64,000 bases of DNA from Streptococcus infantis (GCF_000963255.1 NZ_JYOV01000011.1:1-64000); one strand, 5' to 3'. Counted from the first letter of the stretch, positions 25,143 to 33,628 are shown. The notes: generated by a model not told the origin, from the letters alone. Made by a program: numbers and translations.

Positions 25143-25540
25143 AGAAATTGAGCGACGAAGACCTCAAAACTTTAGACAGAGAACTCTTCAAATTTCAAAA
25201 CGTTCAACGTACAATAGATTTGAGAAGGCTAGAATTAGAAACTCGAAACCCAGATGCTCAGAGTGGTCCTAGCGTAGGAATAAGCAAACCTACCGAAACT
25301 ATCGCAATCAGAATCGCAGATGATCCAACCTTAAAATTTCTCGAAGGGTTCAAAGCTATTATTAACAAACTCTTGATCAATCTAGTTGATGAAGATAAGG
25401 AAATATTTAATCTGCGCTGGAGATATCCTCAACTGAGATGGGAAGAAATAGCAGAACAGAAATTCATGAGCAAAGCTACAATCTATCGACGTAGAAGGAT
25501 TATCTTAGAACAGTACGCTATACTGAAAGGTGAGTTGTAA
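25139..25540 (+). CDS. DUF1492/ArpU-RinA-type late transcription regulator
   Basis: A 133-residue protein with TTG start at 25139 after AGGAGGT. The C-terminal half has a sigma-like HTH (RYPQLRWEEIAEQKFMSKAT then IYRRRRIILEQYAIL), typical of DUF1492 and related ArpU/RinA proteins, which turn on packaging and structural genes late in infection. It is followed at once by two near-identical 52-bp promoter elements that may be its targets. Confidence 0.82.
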   Translation: MKKLSDEDLKTLDRELFKFQNVQRTIDLRRLELETRNPDAQSGPSVGISKPTETIAIRIADDPTLKFLEGFKAIINKLLINLVDEDKEIFNLRWRYPQLRWEEIAEQKFMSKATIYRRRRIILEQYAILKGEL

Positions 25541-25548
25541 ATAAGATT

Positions 25549-25600
25549 GAGACAAAAGACATCTTGAAGTCTCACGAAAAAAGGTCTATTATGATAGCAT
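25549..25600 (+). promoter_or_regulatory. Late promoter element, copy 1
   Basis: A 52-bp block matched at 26616-26667 (48 of 52 identical). It holds GAGAC...GTCTC inverted arms around TTGAAG (25564-25569), a 17-base spacer and TATTAT (25587-25592), then GATAGCAT. Likely target of the DUF1492 protein encoded just upstream. Confidence 0.7.
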
Positions 25601-25688
25601 GAACTTCTGAAACAAAAACACACATCACACTCAAGGAGTCATCCTTAATTCTAGTCAAACAAGTTGTCCAACAGAAGTATCGTCAAGA

Positions 25689-25714
25689 GTCAGCAAATGC
25701 TGGCTTTTTGTTTT
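25689..25714 (+). terminator. Leader terminator before the second recombinase
   Basis: GTCAGC-AAAT-GCTGGC followed by TTTTTGTTTT, 18 bases before the recombinase start. Transcription from the copy 1 late promoter would stop here after about 110 bases unless antiterminated. No other gene lies in 25541-25731. Confidence 0.7.
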
Positions 25715-25731
25715 GGGAAAGGAGGTAGAAC

Positions 25732-26274
25732 ATGGAATTTGTATCACCGATAAAAGATAATGACGACATTCAGGCAATGAAAGATTATCTCAGAGAGTGG
25801 AATGAGATGTATTATATGCTATTCATTACAGGCCTGAATACTGGCTTGCGAGTCGGAGATATACTTACCTTGAAAGTTAAAGATGTTCAAGGTTGGCACA
25901 TCAAACTGAGAGAACGGAAGACTGGCAAGCAGATAACAAGACGGATGACAAAAGAGCTCAAGAAAGAAATGAGGAGATATGTTGAAGGCAAACCATTTCA
26001 TCATTTCTTATTCAAGAGTAGGCAAGGTCAGAATAAAGCAATTACTCGTGAGCGAGCCTATCAAATTATTCATGAAGCAGCTGAAGAGCTAGGCATTGAT
26101 AACGTAGGAACTCACACGATGCGCAAGACTTTTGGATATAAATACTACAACAAGACAAAGGACGTAGGAACATTACAGAAGATGTTCAATCACTCATCAC
26201 CAGCGATTACCCTGAGATACATAGGGATAGAGCAAGCAGAGCTTGATGACGCACTACGGAACTTTGTCATTTAA
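25732..26274 (+). CDS. Small tyrosine recombinase, catalytic domain only
   Basis: A second site-specific recombinase of 180 residues with a complete active site: Arg40 (NTGLRVGD), Lys63 (RERKTGK), His128 and Arg131 (HTMRKTF), His154 (FNHSSP) and Tyr163 (TLRYIG). It lacks the N-terminal core-binding and arm domains of a phage integrase. It sits between the late regulator and the packaging genes, a position seen in other streptococcal phages. Its target is unknown; it may resolve genomes or act near the packaging site rather than integrate. Confidence 0.85.
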   Translation: MEFVSPIKDNDDIQAMKDYLREWNEMYYMLFITGLNTGLRVGDILTLKVKDVQGWHIKLRERKTGKQITRRMTKELKKEMRRYVEGKPFHHFLFKSRQGQNKAITRERAYQIIHEAAEELGIDNVGTHTMRKTFGYKYYNKTKDVGTLQKMFNHSSPAITLRYIGIEQAELDDALRNFVI

Positions 26275-26288
26275 TTTTTTTAGATATT

Positions 26289-26402
26289 ACTTTCACATAA
26301 TGAGTTAAGCATAAACTGAAAAAATCAAAGGCACGAAAAGCTAGGAGCTGTAAGGATTTGAGAATCAAGGGGAGTTTAACAAAATATAAGATATGTGAAA
26401 GT
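26289..26402. other. Structured 114-base element with nested inverted repeats
   Basis: Perfect 11-bp arms ACTTTCACATA (26289-26299) and TATGTGAAAGT (26392-26402) enclose further nested pairs (AAACT/AGTTT, AAATC/GATTT, AGCT/AGCT). It is noncoding and follows the small recombinase by 14 bases. It could be a structured RNA or a recombination/packaging site. Confidence 0.5.
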
Positions 26403-26437
26403 GAGGGATAAAATTGGTATAGTTGGAGGAAGGAACA

Positions 26438-26617
26438 TTGGGAATATTTCTAGGATATCTAGTTGTTTATTTTTTTACCGTAATTATTTTAGTCGTTTTT
26501 TTTGATCATACAAAAAGAGATGTATTAGACTTCCTTGCTGAAGGGCTACGATTTATTTTCTTACCGTTCATTTTTCTTTTTGTATTAGTCTATGATTTTA
26601 TAAAGAAAACAAAATGA
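26438..26617 (+). CDS. Small phage membrane protein
   Basis: A 59-residue protein with two hydrophobic helices (GIFLGYLVVYFFTVIILVVF and FIFLPFIFLFVLVYDFI) and a basic end. The start is TTG 26438, chosen because GGAGGAAGG lies seven bases before it; an earlier TTG at 26423 has no such site. Function unknown. Confidence 0.5.
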   Translation: MGIFLGYLVVYFFTVIILVVFFDHTKRDVLDFLAEGLRFIFLPFIFLFVLVYDFIKKTK

Positions 26618-26667
26618 GACAAAAGGCATCTTGAAGTCTCACAAAAAAAGGTTTATTATGGTAGCAT
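26616..26667 (+). promoter_or_regulatory. Late promoter element, copy 2
   Basis: Second copy of the 52-bp element, beginning in the stop codon of the membrane gene. TTGAAG (26631-26636), 17-base spacer, TATTAT (26654-26659), then GGTAGCAT. It drives HNH, terminase and probably the whole structural operon. Confidence 0.75.
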
Positions 26668-26736
26668 AGATTTCTTGTATGAGGAGGGGATAGGTCAAAG
26701 GCCTGTCCCTTTTAGCATTGAGAAAGGAGGTTTGAG

Positions 26737-27063
26737 ATGTATAACAAACCTATCAGACCATCCTTGAAATCTAAGAAGTGGGAGAAGTTCCGTGATAAGA
26801 TTATGCGGAAGTTCGACTATCTTTGTCAAGAAAGTTTGAGGTATGGAATTTCAGTAGCAGCTGAAATGGTACATCATATCTTTCCTGTATCTGAATATCC
26901 TGAGCTTGAATTCGTTGAGTGGAATTGTTTGCCATTGACAAACAAGAAACACAATACGTTTCACGATAGAAAGAATGATAAGATTATCAATCAAGGATTA
27001 TTTTGGCAAAGAAAGAGAAAAAAGGAATTTGAAGAATTTTATGGATACCCCCCACCTCTTTAA
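26737..27063 (+). CDS. HNH endonuclease adjacent to terminase
   Basis: A 108-residue HNH nuclease: VHHIFPVSEYPELEF supplies the first His pair, NCLPLTNKKHNTFHDR the Asn and last His. In cos-type phages an HNH protein next to the small terminase is needed for cutting cohesive ends (known for HK97-like and staphylococcal cos phages). First gene of the late operon, RBS AAAGGAGG. Confidence 0.9.
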   Translation: MYNKPIRPSLKSKKWEKFRDKIMRKFDYLCQESLRYGISVAAEMVHHIFPVSEYPELEFVEWNCLPLTNKKHNTFHDRKNDKIINQGLFWQRKRKKEFEEFYGYPPPL

Positions 27064-27150
27064 AAATTCATTTTGGCCAGTAGGGTACCGGTGAAGGGAA
27101 CTTTTTCCAAGTCGGGGGCCTTCAAACAAAAAGGGGGTAAAAACTAAGCG
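27064..27150. other. Candidate cos packaging region
   Basis: The gap between HNH and TerS is unusually G/C-tract rich for this genome: an ACCCCCCACC run at the HNH end, a GGGTACCGG, AGTCGGGGGCC (27111-27121) and AAGGGGGTAA. Its position matches the cos site of HNH-TerS-TerL phages. The nick positions cannot be read from a prophage. Confidence 0.45.
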
Positions 27151-27174
27151 ATTTTGACGAAAGGAGGTAGTTTT

Positions 27175-27564
27175 TTGGCTAAACCAATTACAGCAAAGTC
27201 GATTAAGTCAAAAGTGGTCAAGCAGATGAAAGACTTGGGCACTTATCGTAAAGAGTTCGAAATGATCATTGACATTTTTGCAGGCATGCTATATCAGTAT
27301 CAGAAACTTGCTCAAGATTATGCTGACATGGGTTATCCAGTAACAGACACCTACGTCAATAAGGCTGGTGCTGAGAATGAGCGCAAAGTTCCAATCTTGA
27401 CAGCGATGGAAATTTTGAGGAAAGACATCCTCAGCTACTCTAATCAGTTGATGATGAATCCTAAGTCGCTCGGTGAGGTAGTAGAACAAGAAGGTGAGTC
27501 AGTTCTTACAGAAGTCTTGAAGTTTAAGAATGAACTGAAAAAGAAGCGAGTGAAAGATGGATAA
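27175..27564 (+). CDS. terS: Terminase small subunit (P27 family)
   Basis: DNA-recognition subunit of the packaging motor, 129 residues, from the TTG at 27175 which follows AAAGGAGGT at the right distance. The pattern LAQDYADMGYPVTDTYVNKA followed by LRKDILSYSNQLMMNPKSLG is typical of the P27 family. Overlaps TerL by eight bases. Confidence 0.85.
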   Translation: MAKPITAKSIKSKVVKQMKDLGTYRKEFEMIIDIFAGMLYQYQKLAQDYADMGYPVTDTYVNKAGAENERKVPILTAMEILRKDILSYSNQLMMNPKSLGEVVEQEGESVLTEVLKFKNELKKKRVKDG

Positions 27565-29332
27565 AGACTTTGAAAAACGTTTTGCCGATTTTCGCCACGC
27601 TACAACCAATCTTGGGAAAGCTAAAGCCTATGTTGATTATGTCCTGAGCTATCAAGAGGAACATAACGAAGAACGGATTTTGGCTGCTGAACGCTTTTTG
27701 AGGGATTTGGAAAATCCAGCATATGAGCTTGATGAGGATATAGTGGATTTTGCCGTTCACTTCATTGAGAACTCAATTGTTCATCAGCAAGGAGATGACA
27801 TGTTTGCCATGTCTATCCGTAACAAGCCTTTAATTTTGCAACCGTGGCAACATTTCACGGTTGTCAATCTCTTTGGGTTCTATCACGCTGGTACGAACGA
27901 GCGTAGGTTCAAAGAAGCCTTGATAATGCTGGCACGGAAAAACGGCAAGACCAGTTTTACTGCTGCTATTGCTTTGCTTTATCAGATTTTGGATGCCGAT
28001 AGTGGTTCAAAATGCTATATCGTGGCCAACTCTGTCAAGCAAGCGCTGGAAGCCTTTAATTTCATCAAGTTCAACGTGGAACGATGGAATGAGAAATCTA
28101 TCCGTATCAAGGACAATAACCAAGAACACTCTATCACAGCTAATTTTGGAGATGATGGGTCATTCTATATTCAGGCCTTGGCCAACGATGAGAGCCGTTT
28201 GGACTCTCTCAATGGCAATGTCACGGTCATCGATGAAGCTCACACGATGAGGAATAGTAAGAAGTATGGTCTTATGAAGAAAACAATGTCAGCATACCGA
28301 AACAGTATGCTTTTTGTTATCTCAACGGCTGGTGATATTCCTACTGGATTTCTTGCTAACCGCTTGAAATACTGTCAGAAAGTGCTCAAGCAGTTGGTAC
28401 AGGATGAGGCTTTATTTATCTTTATTTGTAAAGCCAATCAGACAACGGATGGCGATGTTGGTGACTATCTTGATGATAATGTTTTGAAGATGGCAAATCC
28501 GTCTTGGGGTGTCACGGTGTCCATGCCTGCTTTGAGAGCTGAAGCAGAGCAAGCCATGAACGATCCACAGACTAGAAATGAGTTTTTCAACAAGACTTTG
28601 AATGTTTTTACAAACTCAATGAACGCTTATTTCAATCCTGATGAGTTCATTGCTTCAGACAGTTGTTACGATTGGACTTTGGAAGAACTGGCACGCTTGC
28701 CTATCCAGTGGTATGGTGGAGCTGACTTGTCAAGGTTGCATGACTTGACCGCAGCCGCCCTCTATGGTGTTTATCATGATGGGGAGAAAGATGTTGATAT
28801 CTGCATCACACACGCTTTCTTTCCTCGTGTCAATGCTCAAAAGAAAGCCAATGACGATGGCATTCCACTTTTTGGCTGGCAGTCTGATGGTTGGCTGACG
28901 ATGAGCAATACTCCGACCGTTCTCTATGATGATATTGTTAAATGGTTCATCAAGATGAGGGAGAAAGGGTTCAAGATTGCTGCTGTCGGAATGGATAGGA
29001 AGTTCGGTCGTGAGTTCCTGACGAAGATGAAACAAGCTCGGTTTAAGATGATTGACCAACCACAGCTTTTCTATCTAAAATCCGAGGGATTTAGACGGAT
29101 TGAGTTCAAAGTTAAGAATAAAGAGTTTTACTATCTTCATTCTGATGCTTACGAATACTGTGTGAGCAATGTTAGAGCAATTGAAAAGGTGGACGATGCT
29201 GTGCAATATGAGAAATTAGACGGTGACGGTGGTACTGCAAGAATTGACTTGTTCGATGCCAGCGTTTTTGCTTGCATTCAGGCTCTTGCTAATCTTGGTA
29301 AGAATAGCGATGTGATGAGCTTCTTTGATTAG
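27557..29332 (+). CDS. terL: Terminase large subunit
   Basis: ATPase and nuclease that pumps DNA into the prohead, 591 residues. Walker A-like LARKNGKTSFTAAIAL (about 115-130), Walker B VTVIDEAHTM (about 222-231) and the coupling region VISTAGD are present. The nuclease domain is marked by GGADLSRLHDLTA (about 390) and later acidic residues including SVFACIQAL near the C terminus. Full length for the Terminase_1 family. Confidence 0.96.
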   Translation: MDKDFEKRFADFRHATTNLGKAKAYVDYVLSYQEEHNEERILAAERFLRDLENPAYELDEDIVDFAVHFIENSIVHQQGDDMFAMSIRNKPLILQPWQHFTVVNLFGFYHAGTNERRFKEALIMLARKNGKTSFTAAIALLYQILDADSGSKCYIVANSVKQALEAFNFIKFNVERWNEKSIRIKDNNQEHSITANFGDDGSFYIQALANDESRLDSLNGNVTVIDEAHTMRNSKKYGLMKKTMSAYRNSMLFVISTAGDIPTGFLANRLKYCQKVLKQLVQDEALFIFICKANQTTDGDVGDYLDDNVLKMANPSWGVTVSMPALRAEAEQAMNDPQTRNEFFNKTLNVFTNSMNAYFNPDEFIASDSCYDWTLEELARLPIQWYGGADLSRLHDLTAAALYGVYHDGEKDVDICITHAFFPRVNAQKKANDDGIPLFGWQSDGWLTMSNTPTVLYDDIVKWFIKMREKGFKIAAVGMDRKFGREFLTKMKQARFKMIDQPQLFYLKSEGFRRIEFKVKNKEFYYLHSDAYEYCVSNVRAIEKVDDAVQYEKLDGDGGTARIDLFDASVFACIQALANLGKNSDVMSFFD

Positions 29333-29339
29333 GTGGGAT

Positions 29340-29495
29340 ATGAAAGATATTTTTTTACCACTGGATAAGCCTTTCCAGCTAGAGCTATCAATATTAGATC
29401 CTAAAGTTAATCCAGAACATTGTAGAATTGGACAGACTGAGAAAGAGATAATCGTTAATAGAAAGGAGGTGAGGAAATATGGGGCTTTTAGATAG
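29340..29495 (+). CDS. Small protein between terminase and portal
   Basis: A 51-residue frame starting ATG 29340 (MKDIFLPLDKPFQLELSILD) with GGTGGG just upstream. It ends 17 bases inside the portal gene, and its 3' part contains the portal ribosome site. Small genes here are common in streptococcal phages; function unknown. Confidence 0.5.
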   Translation: MKDIFLPLDKPFQLELSILDPKVNPEHCRIGQTEKEIIVNRKEVRKYGAFR

Positions 29496-30681
29496 AATTC
29501 TGAAACGTGGTAAGAGTCGAAGCGGAACGAATGTTATCACTCATTCAGATTTTGGTCTTTATATCGACGGTGATAGCTATGTGCCACTGACTCGCAATCC
29601 TGATGTGATTGCTGCAGTTAACAAGATTGCTGACATGGTATCCAATATGACCATTCATTTGATGGAGAATACCGACAAGGGAGACATACGGGTTAAAGAT
29701 GGACTAGCTCGGAAGATTGATGTAAATCCATGCGAAAACATGACTCGCAAGACTTGGATTTTCAAGATTGTGCGTGACCTGTTGCTATTTGGTGACGGGA
29801 ATTCGGTTCTTCATGTCGAATATGATCCTGTGAATGATTACATTTTGAACCTGAGACCATTCTCTATGAGTGAAGTATCGTTCAAGAGTGACGATGTTGG
29901 TTATGTTGTGAATTATCGTGGCATTGACTACAACTCAAGCGAAATCGTGCACTTTGTAATCAATCCTGATCCAGATAATCCATTTGTAGGGACTGGATAT
30001 AGGCTTGCTTTGAGGGATATTGTTAGGAATTTAAACCTTGCAACTCAAATCAAAAAAGGCTTTATGAATGGCAAGAACGTTCCTAGCTTGATTGTTAAGG
30101 TTGATTCTTCGAATGGAGAATTGGGCACGCAAGAGGGGCGAGACAAGGTCGCTAAGAAATACTTAACAACAAGTCAGGCAGGTGAGCCGTGGATTATTCC
30201 TGATGCTTTGTTGAGTGTCGAACAGGTTAAGCCACTCAGCTTAAAAGATATCGCTATCAATGAATCTGTTGAAATTGACAAGAAAACAGTTGCTGGACTC
30301 TTGGGAGTTCCAGCTTTTATTTTAGGAGTTGGAAGTTTCGACAAAGAAGAATACAACAACTTTGTCAATACAACGGTTATGAGTATTGCTAATACAATTA
30401 CTCAGACCTTAACTAGAGATTTACTAGTTTCAAACAATCGGTATTTCAAACTTAATGCTCGCTCTCTTTATTCGTATGACATTACAGAATTGTCATCAGT
30501 AGCTAAACAGATGACCCAAAATATGGCAATGCGTCGAAACGAGTGGAGGGATTGGCTTGGGATGCCGCCTGATCCTGATATGGATGAGCTCCTTGCTCTT
30601 GAAAATTATCTACCGCAAGACAGACTTGGGGACCAAAAGAAACTGAAAGGGGGTGAGGAAGAGAATGAACAGACGGAATAG
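29479..30681 (+). CDS. Portal protein (HK97 family)
   Basis: Forms the dodecameric DNA entry ring at one capsid vertex. 400 residues, with the family signatures VAAVNKIADMVSNMTIHLM (about 44-62), FGDGNSVLHVE, GTGYRLALRDI and KTVAGLLGVPAFILG (about 271-285). RBS AAAGGAGGTGAGG. It is followed by the protease and capsid genes in the standard order. Confidence 0.95.
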   Translation: MGLLDRILKRGKSRSGTNVITHSDFGLYIDGDSYVPLTRNPDVIAAVNKIADMVSNMTIHLMENTDKGDIRVKDGLARKIDVNPCENMTRKTWIFKIVRDLLLFGDGNSVLHVEYDPVNDYILNLRPFSMSEVSFKSDDVGYVVNYRGIDYNSSEIVHFVINPDPDNPFVGTGYRLALRDIVRNLNLATQIKKGFMNGKNVPSLIVKVDSSNGELGTQEGRDKVAKKYLTTSQAGEPWIIPDALLSVEQVKPLSLKDIAINESVEIDKKTVAGLLGVPAFILGVGSFDKEEYNNFVNTTVMSIANTITQTLTRDLLVSNNRYFKLNARSLYSYDITELSSVAKQMTQNMAMRRNEWRDWLGMPPDPDMDELLALENYLPQDRLGDQKKLKGGEEENEQTE

Positions 30682-31255
30682 TTATCGTACTGCTCAATTC
30701 AAAACACGAGAAGAAGCTGACAGCGGTGATTTGATTTTGAGTGGGTACTTTATCAAGTTCGATGAAGTTACTGAATTATGGCCGGGTTACTTTGAGGTAA
30801 TCAAACGTGAGGGTGTTGAAAAAGCCATCAAAGGAGCTGACATCAGGGCATTATTTAACCATGATGATAGTTTAGTGCTTGGTCGGACTGGCAATGGAAC
30901 GGTCACTTTGGGAGTTGATGAAATCGGACTTTACGGTGATATCATTATCAATAAAGATGACCCACAAGCTGTTGGGGCCTATGCTCGTGTTCAGCGTGGT
31001 GATGTGATTGGATGTAGTTTTGGCTTTATCCCAATCAAAATCAACACGGAAGAGCAAGCAGATGGTTCGTACCTGGACACTGTCTTAGAATTAGAAATCT
31101 TTGAAGTGAGTCCATGCACATTCCCAGCCTATCCACAAACGGAAATTGCTGCACGACAGAAAGACTTTGAAAGTCAACAGCGTGCCAATCGTGAAGCGCT
31201 GGACAAGCGCAAGAAAGAAATTAAGGAGAAATTTAATCTATGCACAAATCATTGA
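30665..31255 (+). CDS. HK97-type prohead protease
   Basis: Capsid maturation serine protease, 196 residues from ATG 30665 (after GGGGGTGAGG). Catalytic His is in ALFNHDDSLVLGR and Ser in VIGCSFGFIP. The basic, charged tail (ANREALDKRKKEIKEKF) probably targets it into the prohead. It should remove the N-terminal delta domain of the capsid protein. Overlaps portal and capsid genes by about 16 bases each. Confidence 0.92.
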   Translation: MNRRNSYRTAQFKTREEADSGDLILSGYFIKFDEVTELWPGYFEVIKREGVEKAIKGADIRALFNHDDSLVLGRTGNGTVTLGVDEIGLYGDIIINKDDPQAVGAYARVQRGDVIGCSFGFIPIKINTEEQADGSYLDTVLELEIFEVSPCTFPAYPQTEIAARQKDFESQQRANREALDKRKKEIKEKFNLCTNH

Positions 31256-32412
31256 TTTTAGGCGCTCGCATGCGCAACAAAGCAGAAAAAGTGGTAGAGC
31301 TTGAAGAATCAATCAAAGAATTGAACAAGCGTTCTGAACTTGAAGCGAAGAAATTGGATCAAGCTGGAAATGATGAAGAAGTTTCAGCGGTTGAAAAGAA
31401 CCTGGAAGATATCCAAAAAGAATTGGAAGATAAATTGGCAGAAAAAGAACAACTTGAAAAAGAAATCGAAGATTTGCAAAATCAAGTTGAAGAATTGAAT
31501 CGCAAAGCCCCGACTTACCCAAGTCAAGAAAAACGTGGAGGACAGAAATTGGAACAACGTGACGCAATCGCTAAATACATTCGTACTGGTCAAACTCGTG
31601 ACATCGTAGGCTTGAAAACTACTGATTCAGGAAGCGCAGCTTTAATCCCTACTGAAGTTTTGAAACCTCATTTTGTTAACAAAACACGTAATCCACTTTT
31701 GGATCTTGTGGAACGTGTGAAAGTTAACAGTGGATCTGGTAAATATCCAGTTATCAAGAAAACGGATGGTGTAATGGTTTCAACAGATGAATTGAAATCA
31801 AATCCAGAACTCGGAAAACCAGCAATCAGCGAGATTGATTATTCAATCAAGACTTACCGTGGATATGTCCCTGTGTCACAAGAAATGATTGACGACGCAG
31901 ACTATGACATCATGTCCATTGTTGAAGACGAAGTGTTCAATCAAGGTGAAAATACTGAATTGTCATTAGTTACAGCTGTCCTCAAAACAGCTACCCAAGC
32001 AGATGCGGCTGGATTTGATGGTATTAAAGATATCTACAACAAGAAGCTTAAATCAATTTATAAAGCAAGCATCGTTGTAACTAAGTCAATGTTTGCTGCG
32101 CTTGACAAGGTGAAGGACAAAGATGGACGCTACATGCTTCAAACTGACGTGGCTTCACCTACTGGCTATTCGTTTGGTGGAAAAACAATCTACAAAGTAG
32201 ATGATACAGTGTTTGGAAATGAAGGAGACATGAAATTCTTCATTGGGGATGTCACTGAGTTCGTCAAAGAGTTTGACCGCGCCCAAGTATCTGTTAAATG
32301 GGTGAACAATGATATTTACGGACAATTGCTTGGACTTTTCATCCGTCTGGATATCAAGAGGGTAGATGAAGAAGCCGGATTCTTCGGAACCTACACTGAT
32401 GTTGTAGCTTAA
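31240..32412 (+). CDS. Major capsid protein (HK97 fold)
   Basis: Main shell protein, 390 residues. The first about 95 residues are a charged coiled coil (AEKVVELEESIKELNKRSEL onward), the delta/scaffold domain cut off by the protease. The HK97 shell follows (DSGSAALIPTEVLKPHFV, RNPLLDLVERVKVNSGSGKY, YVPVSQEMIDDADYDIMSIV). No separate scaffold gene is present, consistent with a fused scaffold. Confidence 0.95.
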   Translation: MHKSLILGARMRNKAEKVVELEESIKELNKRSELEAKKLDQAGNDEEVSAVEKNLEDIQKELEDKLAEKEQLEKEIEDLQNQVEELNRKAPTYPSQEKRGGQKLEQRDAIAKYIRTGQTRDIVGLKTTDSGSAALIPTEVLKPHFVNKTRNPLLDLVERVKVNSGSGKYPVIKKTDGVMVSTDELKSNPELGKPAISEIDYSIKTYRGYVPVSQEMIDDADYDIMSIVEDEVFNQGENTELSLVTAVLKTATQADAAGFDGIKDIYNKKLKSIYKASIVVTKSMFAALDKVKDKDGRYMLQTDVASPTGYSFGGKTIYKVDDTVFGNEGDMKFFIGDVTEFVKEFDRAQVSVKWVNNDIYGQLLGLFIRLDIKRVDEEAGFFGTYTDVVA

Positions 32413-32423
32413 GGAGGTAGCGT

Positions 32424-32714
32424 ATGAGCTATAAAGTAATCCGTCCTTTCAAGGACTTGTCTGATCCTGAAAAACATGACTACGCTGCTGGCGATATCTT
32501 TCCTCGTGAGGGATATGAGCCCACAGATAGCTTTACCAATGGCCTTTTGACTGGTGCAAACACTGCTGGCTCTATCTTCCTTGAAGTTTTGGGAGATGAT
32601 GAGCCTAAGAAACCAGTTACTGAAACAAAAGAAGTGAAGGAAGAGCCCGCAGTTGAGCAGGAAGAAACAGTTGAGGAAACTGCTGAAGAGTCTGCTAAGG
32701 AAGTTGAGGAGTAA
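32424..32714 (+). CDS. Small head protein with acidic tail
   Basis: A 96-residue protein. The first 65 residues are compact (YKVIRPFKDLSDPEKHDYAA), and the rest is a Glu/Lys/Val-rich tail with near-repeats of EET and EES. It lies between capsid and connector genes, where capsid decoration or head-completion proteins are found. Function not established. Confidence 0.6.
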   Translation: MSYKVIRPFKDLSDPEKHDYAAGDIFPREGYEPTDSFTNGLLTGANTAGSIFLEVLGDDEPKKPVTETKEVKEEPAVEQEETVEETAEESAKEVEE

Positions 32715-32716
32715 AC

Positions 32717-32998
32717 ATGGACGAAGGTCAGCTTTTAGAATTGCTGAAGCTTAAGCTGGGTATTTCAACCAGCTTGAGAGACAAGCCGTTAAATAAAATC
32801 ATTTCAAGTGTCATCACTGAATTGACCGATAACCTCGGTATCGAGCTTGTTGGTGAGCGTGCTGACCATGAAATGTTTATCGTTGACTATGCTGCTTATC
32901 GCTATGAGGGTGGGGTGGATATGCCACGTCACCTTCAATGGCGACTGCATAATTTACAGATAGCATCAAAGAAAGAGGTCAAGAATGTGGAATCATGA
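32717..32998 (+). CDS. Head-tail connector protein
   Basis: A 93-residue helical protein of the gp6-like connector type (LLKLKLGISTSLRDKPLNKI, then VDYAAYRYEGGVDMPRHLQW). It would bind under the portal ring. Overlaps the next gene by 14 bases. Confidence 0.8.
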   Translation: MDEGQLLELLKLKLGISTSLRDKPLNKIISSVITELTDNLGIELVGERADHEMFIVDYAAYRYEGGVDMPRHLQWRLHNLQIASKKEVKNVES

Positions 32999-33284
32999 AA
33001 TCACGCTGATCTCTAAAAAAGTTACAGGTAAGGATAAACTACTACAACCAATCTCTGAAGATGTTGAAGTTACTCTCTTATGTCGTAAAAAGAAGGTTAC
33101 TCGCTCTGAATTTTATCAGGCGAATCAGGCAGGGTTAAAACCGAGCTTGGTCGTTGAGATTCGAAATTTTGAGTATGAGAATCAGGAGTTTGTGAAATTT
33201 GAAGGCAAGCAATATCGTATCTTGAAAACCTATCCTATCGATTCTGAAATTTTAGAGTTGACTTTGTCAGAGGTCTTGAAATGA
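32985..33284 (+). CDS. Head closure / head-tail adaptor protein
   Basis: A 99-residue beta-rich protein (WNHEITLISKKVTGKDKLLQ and EFVKFEGKQYRILKTYPID), typical of the small head-closure proteins that plug the portal channel. Overlaps both neighbours, so translation is coupled. Confidence 0.75.
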   Translation: MWNHEITLISKKVTGKDKLLQPISEDVEVTLLCRKKKVTRSEFYQANQAGLKPSLVVEIRNFEYENQEFVKFEGKQYRILKTYPIDSEILELTLSEVLK

Positions 33285-33628
33285 GTAATGACCTTGCTGA
33301 TTTGATAGCGAAAGAGCTTGCAGCTTACTCTGATGAGGTTACTGAGGAAGTGGATAAGATTGCCGAGCAAGTGGCTGATGAGACTGTGGATGAGTTGAAA
33401 GAGACAAGTCCGAAACGGTACGGAAAGTATCGTAGAAGTTGGAAAAAGAAGAAGTTGGCCAATGGCTCTTTCGTAGTGTTCAACGCAGTTGCAAGTCTTA
33501 CTCACATACTTGAGAACGGGCACCTTTCAAGAAATGGTGGTCGTGTCGCTGGTATCGTCCACATCAAACCAGCTGAAGAAAAAGCAATTCAGAACTTTGA
33601 GAAGCGTATCAAGGAGATTGGGAAATGA
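33281..33628 (+). CDS. HK97 gp10-like tail component
   Basis: A 115-residue protein. KETSPKRYGKYRRSWKKKKL and VASLTHILENGHLSRNGGRV are signatures of the gp10/minor tail family. It acts at the head-tail junction. Four-base overlap with its neighbours. Confidence 0.82.
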   Translation: MSNDLADLIAKELAAYSDEVTEEVDKIAEQVADETVDELKETSPKRYGKYRRSWKKKKLANGSFVVFNAVASLTHILENGHLSRNGGRVAGIVHIKPAEEKAIQNFEKRIKEIGK

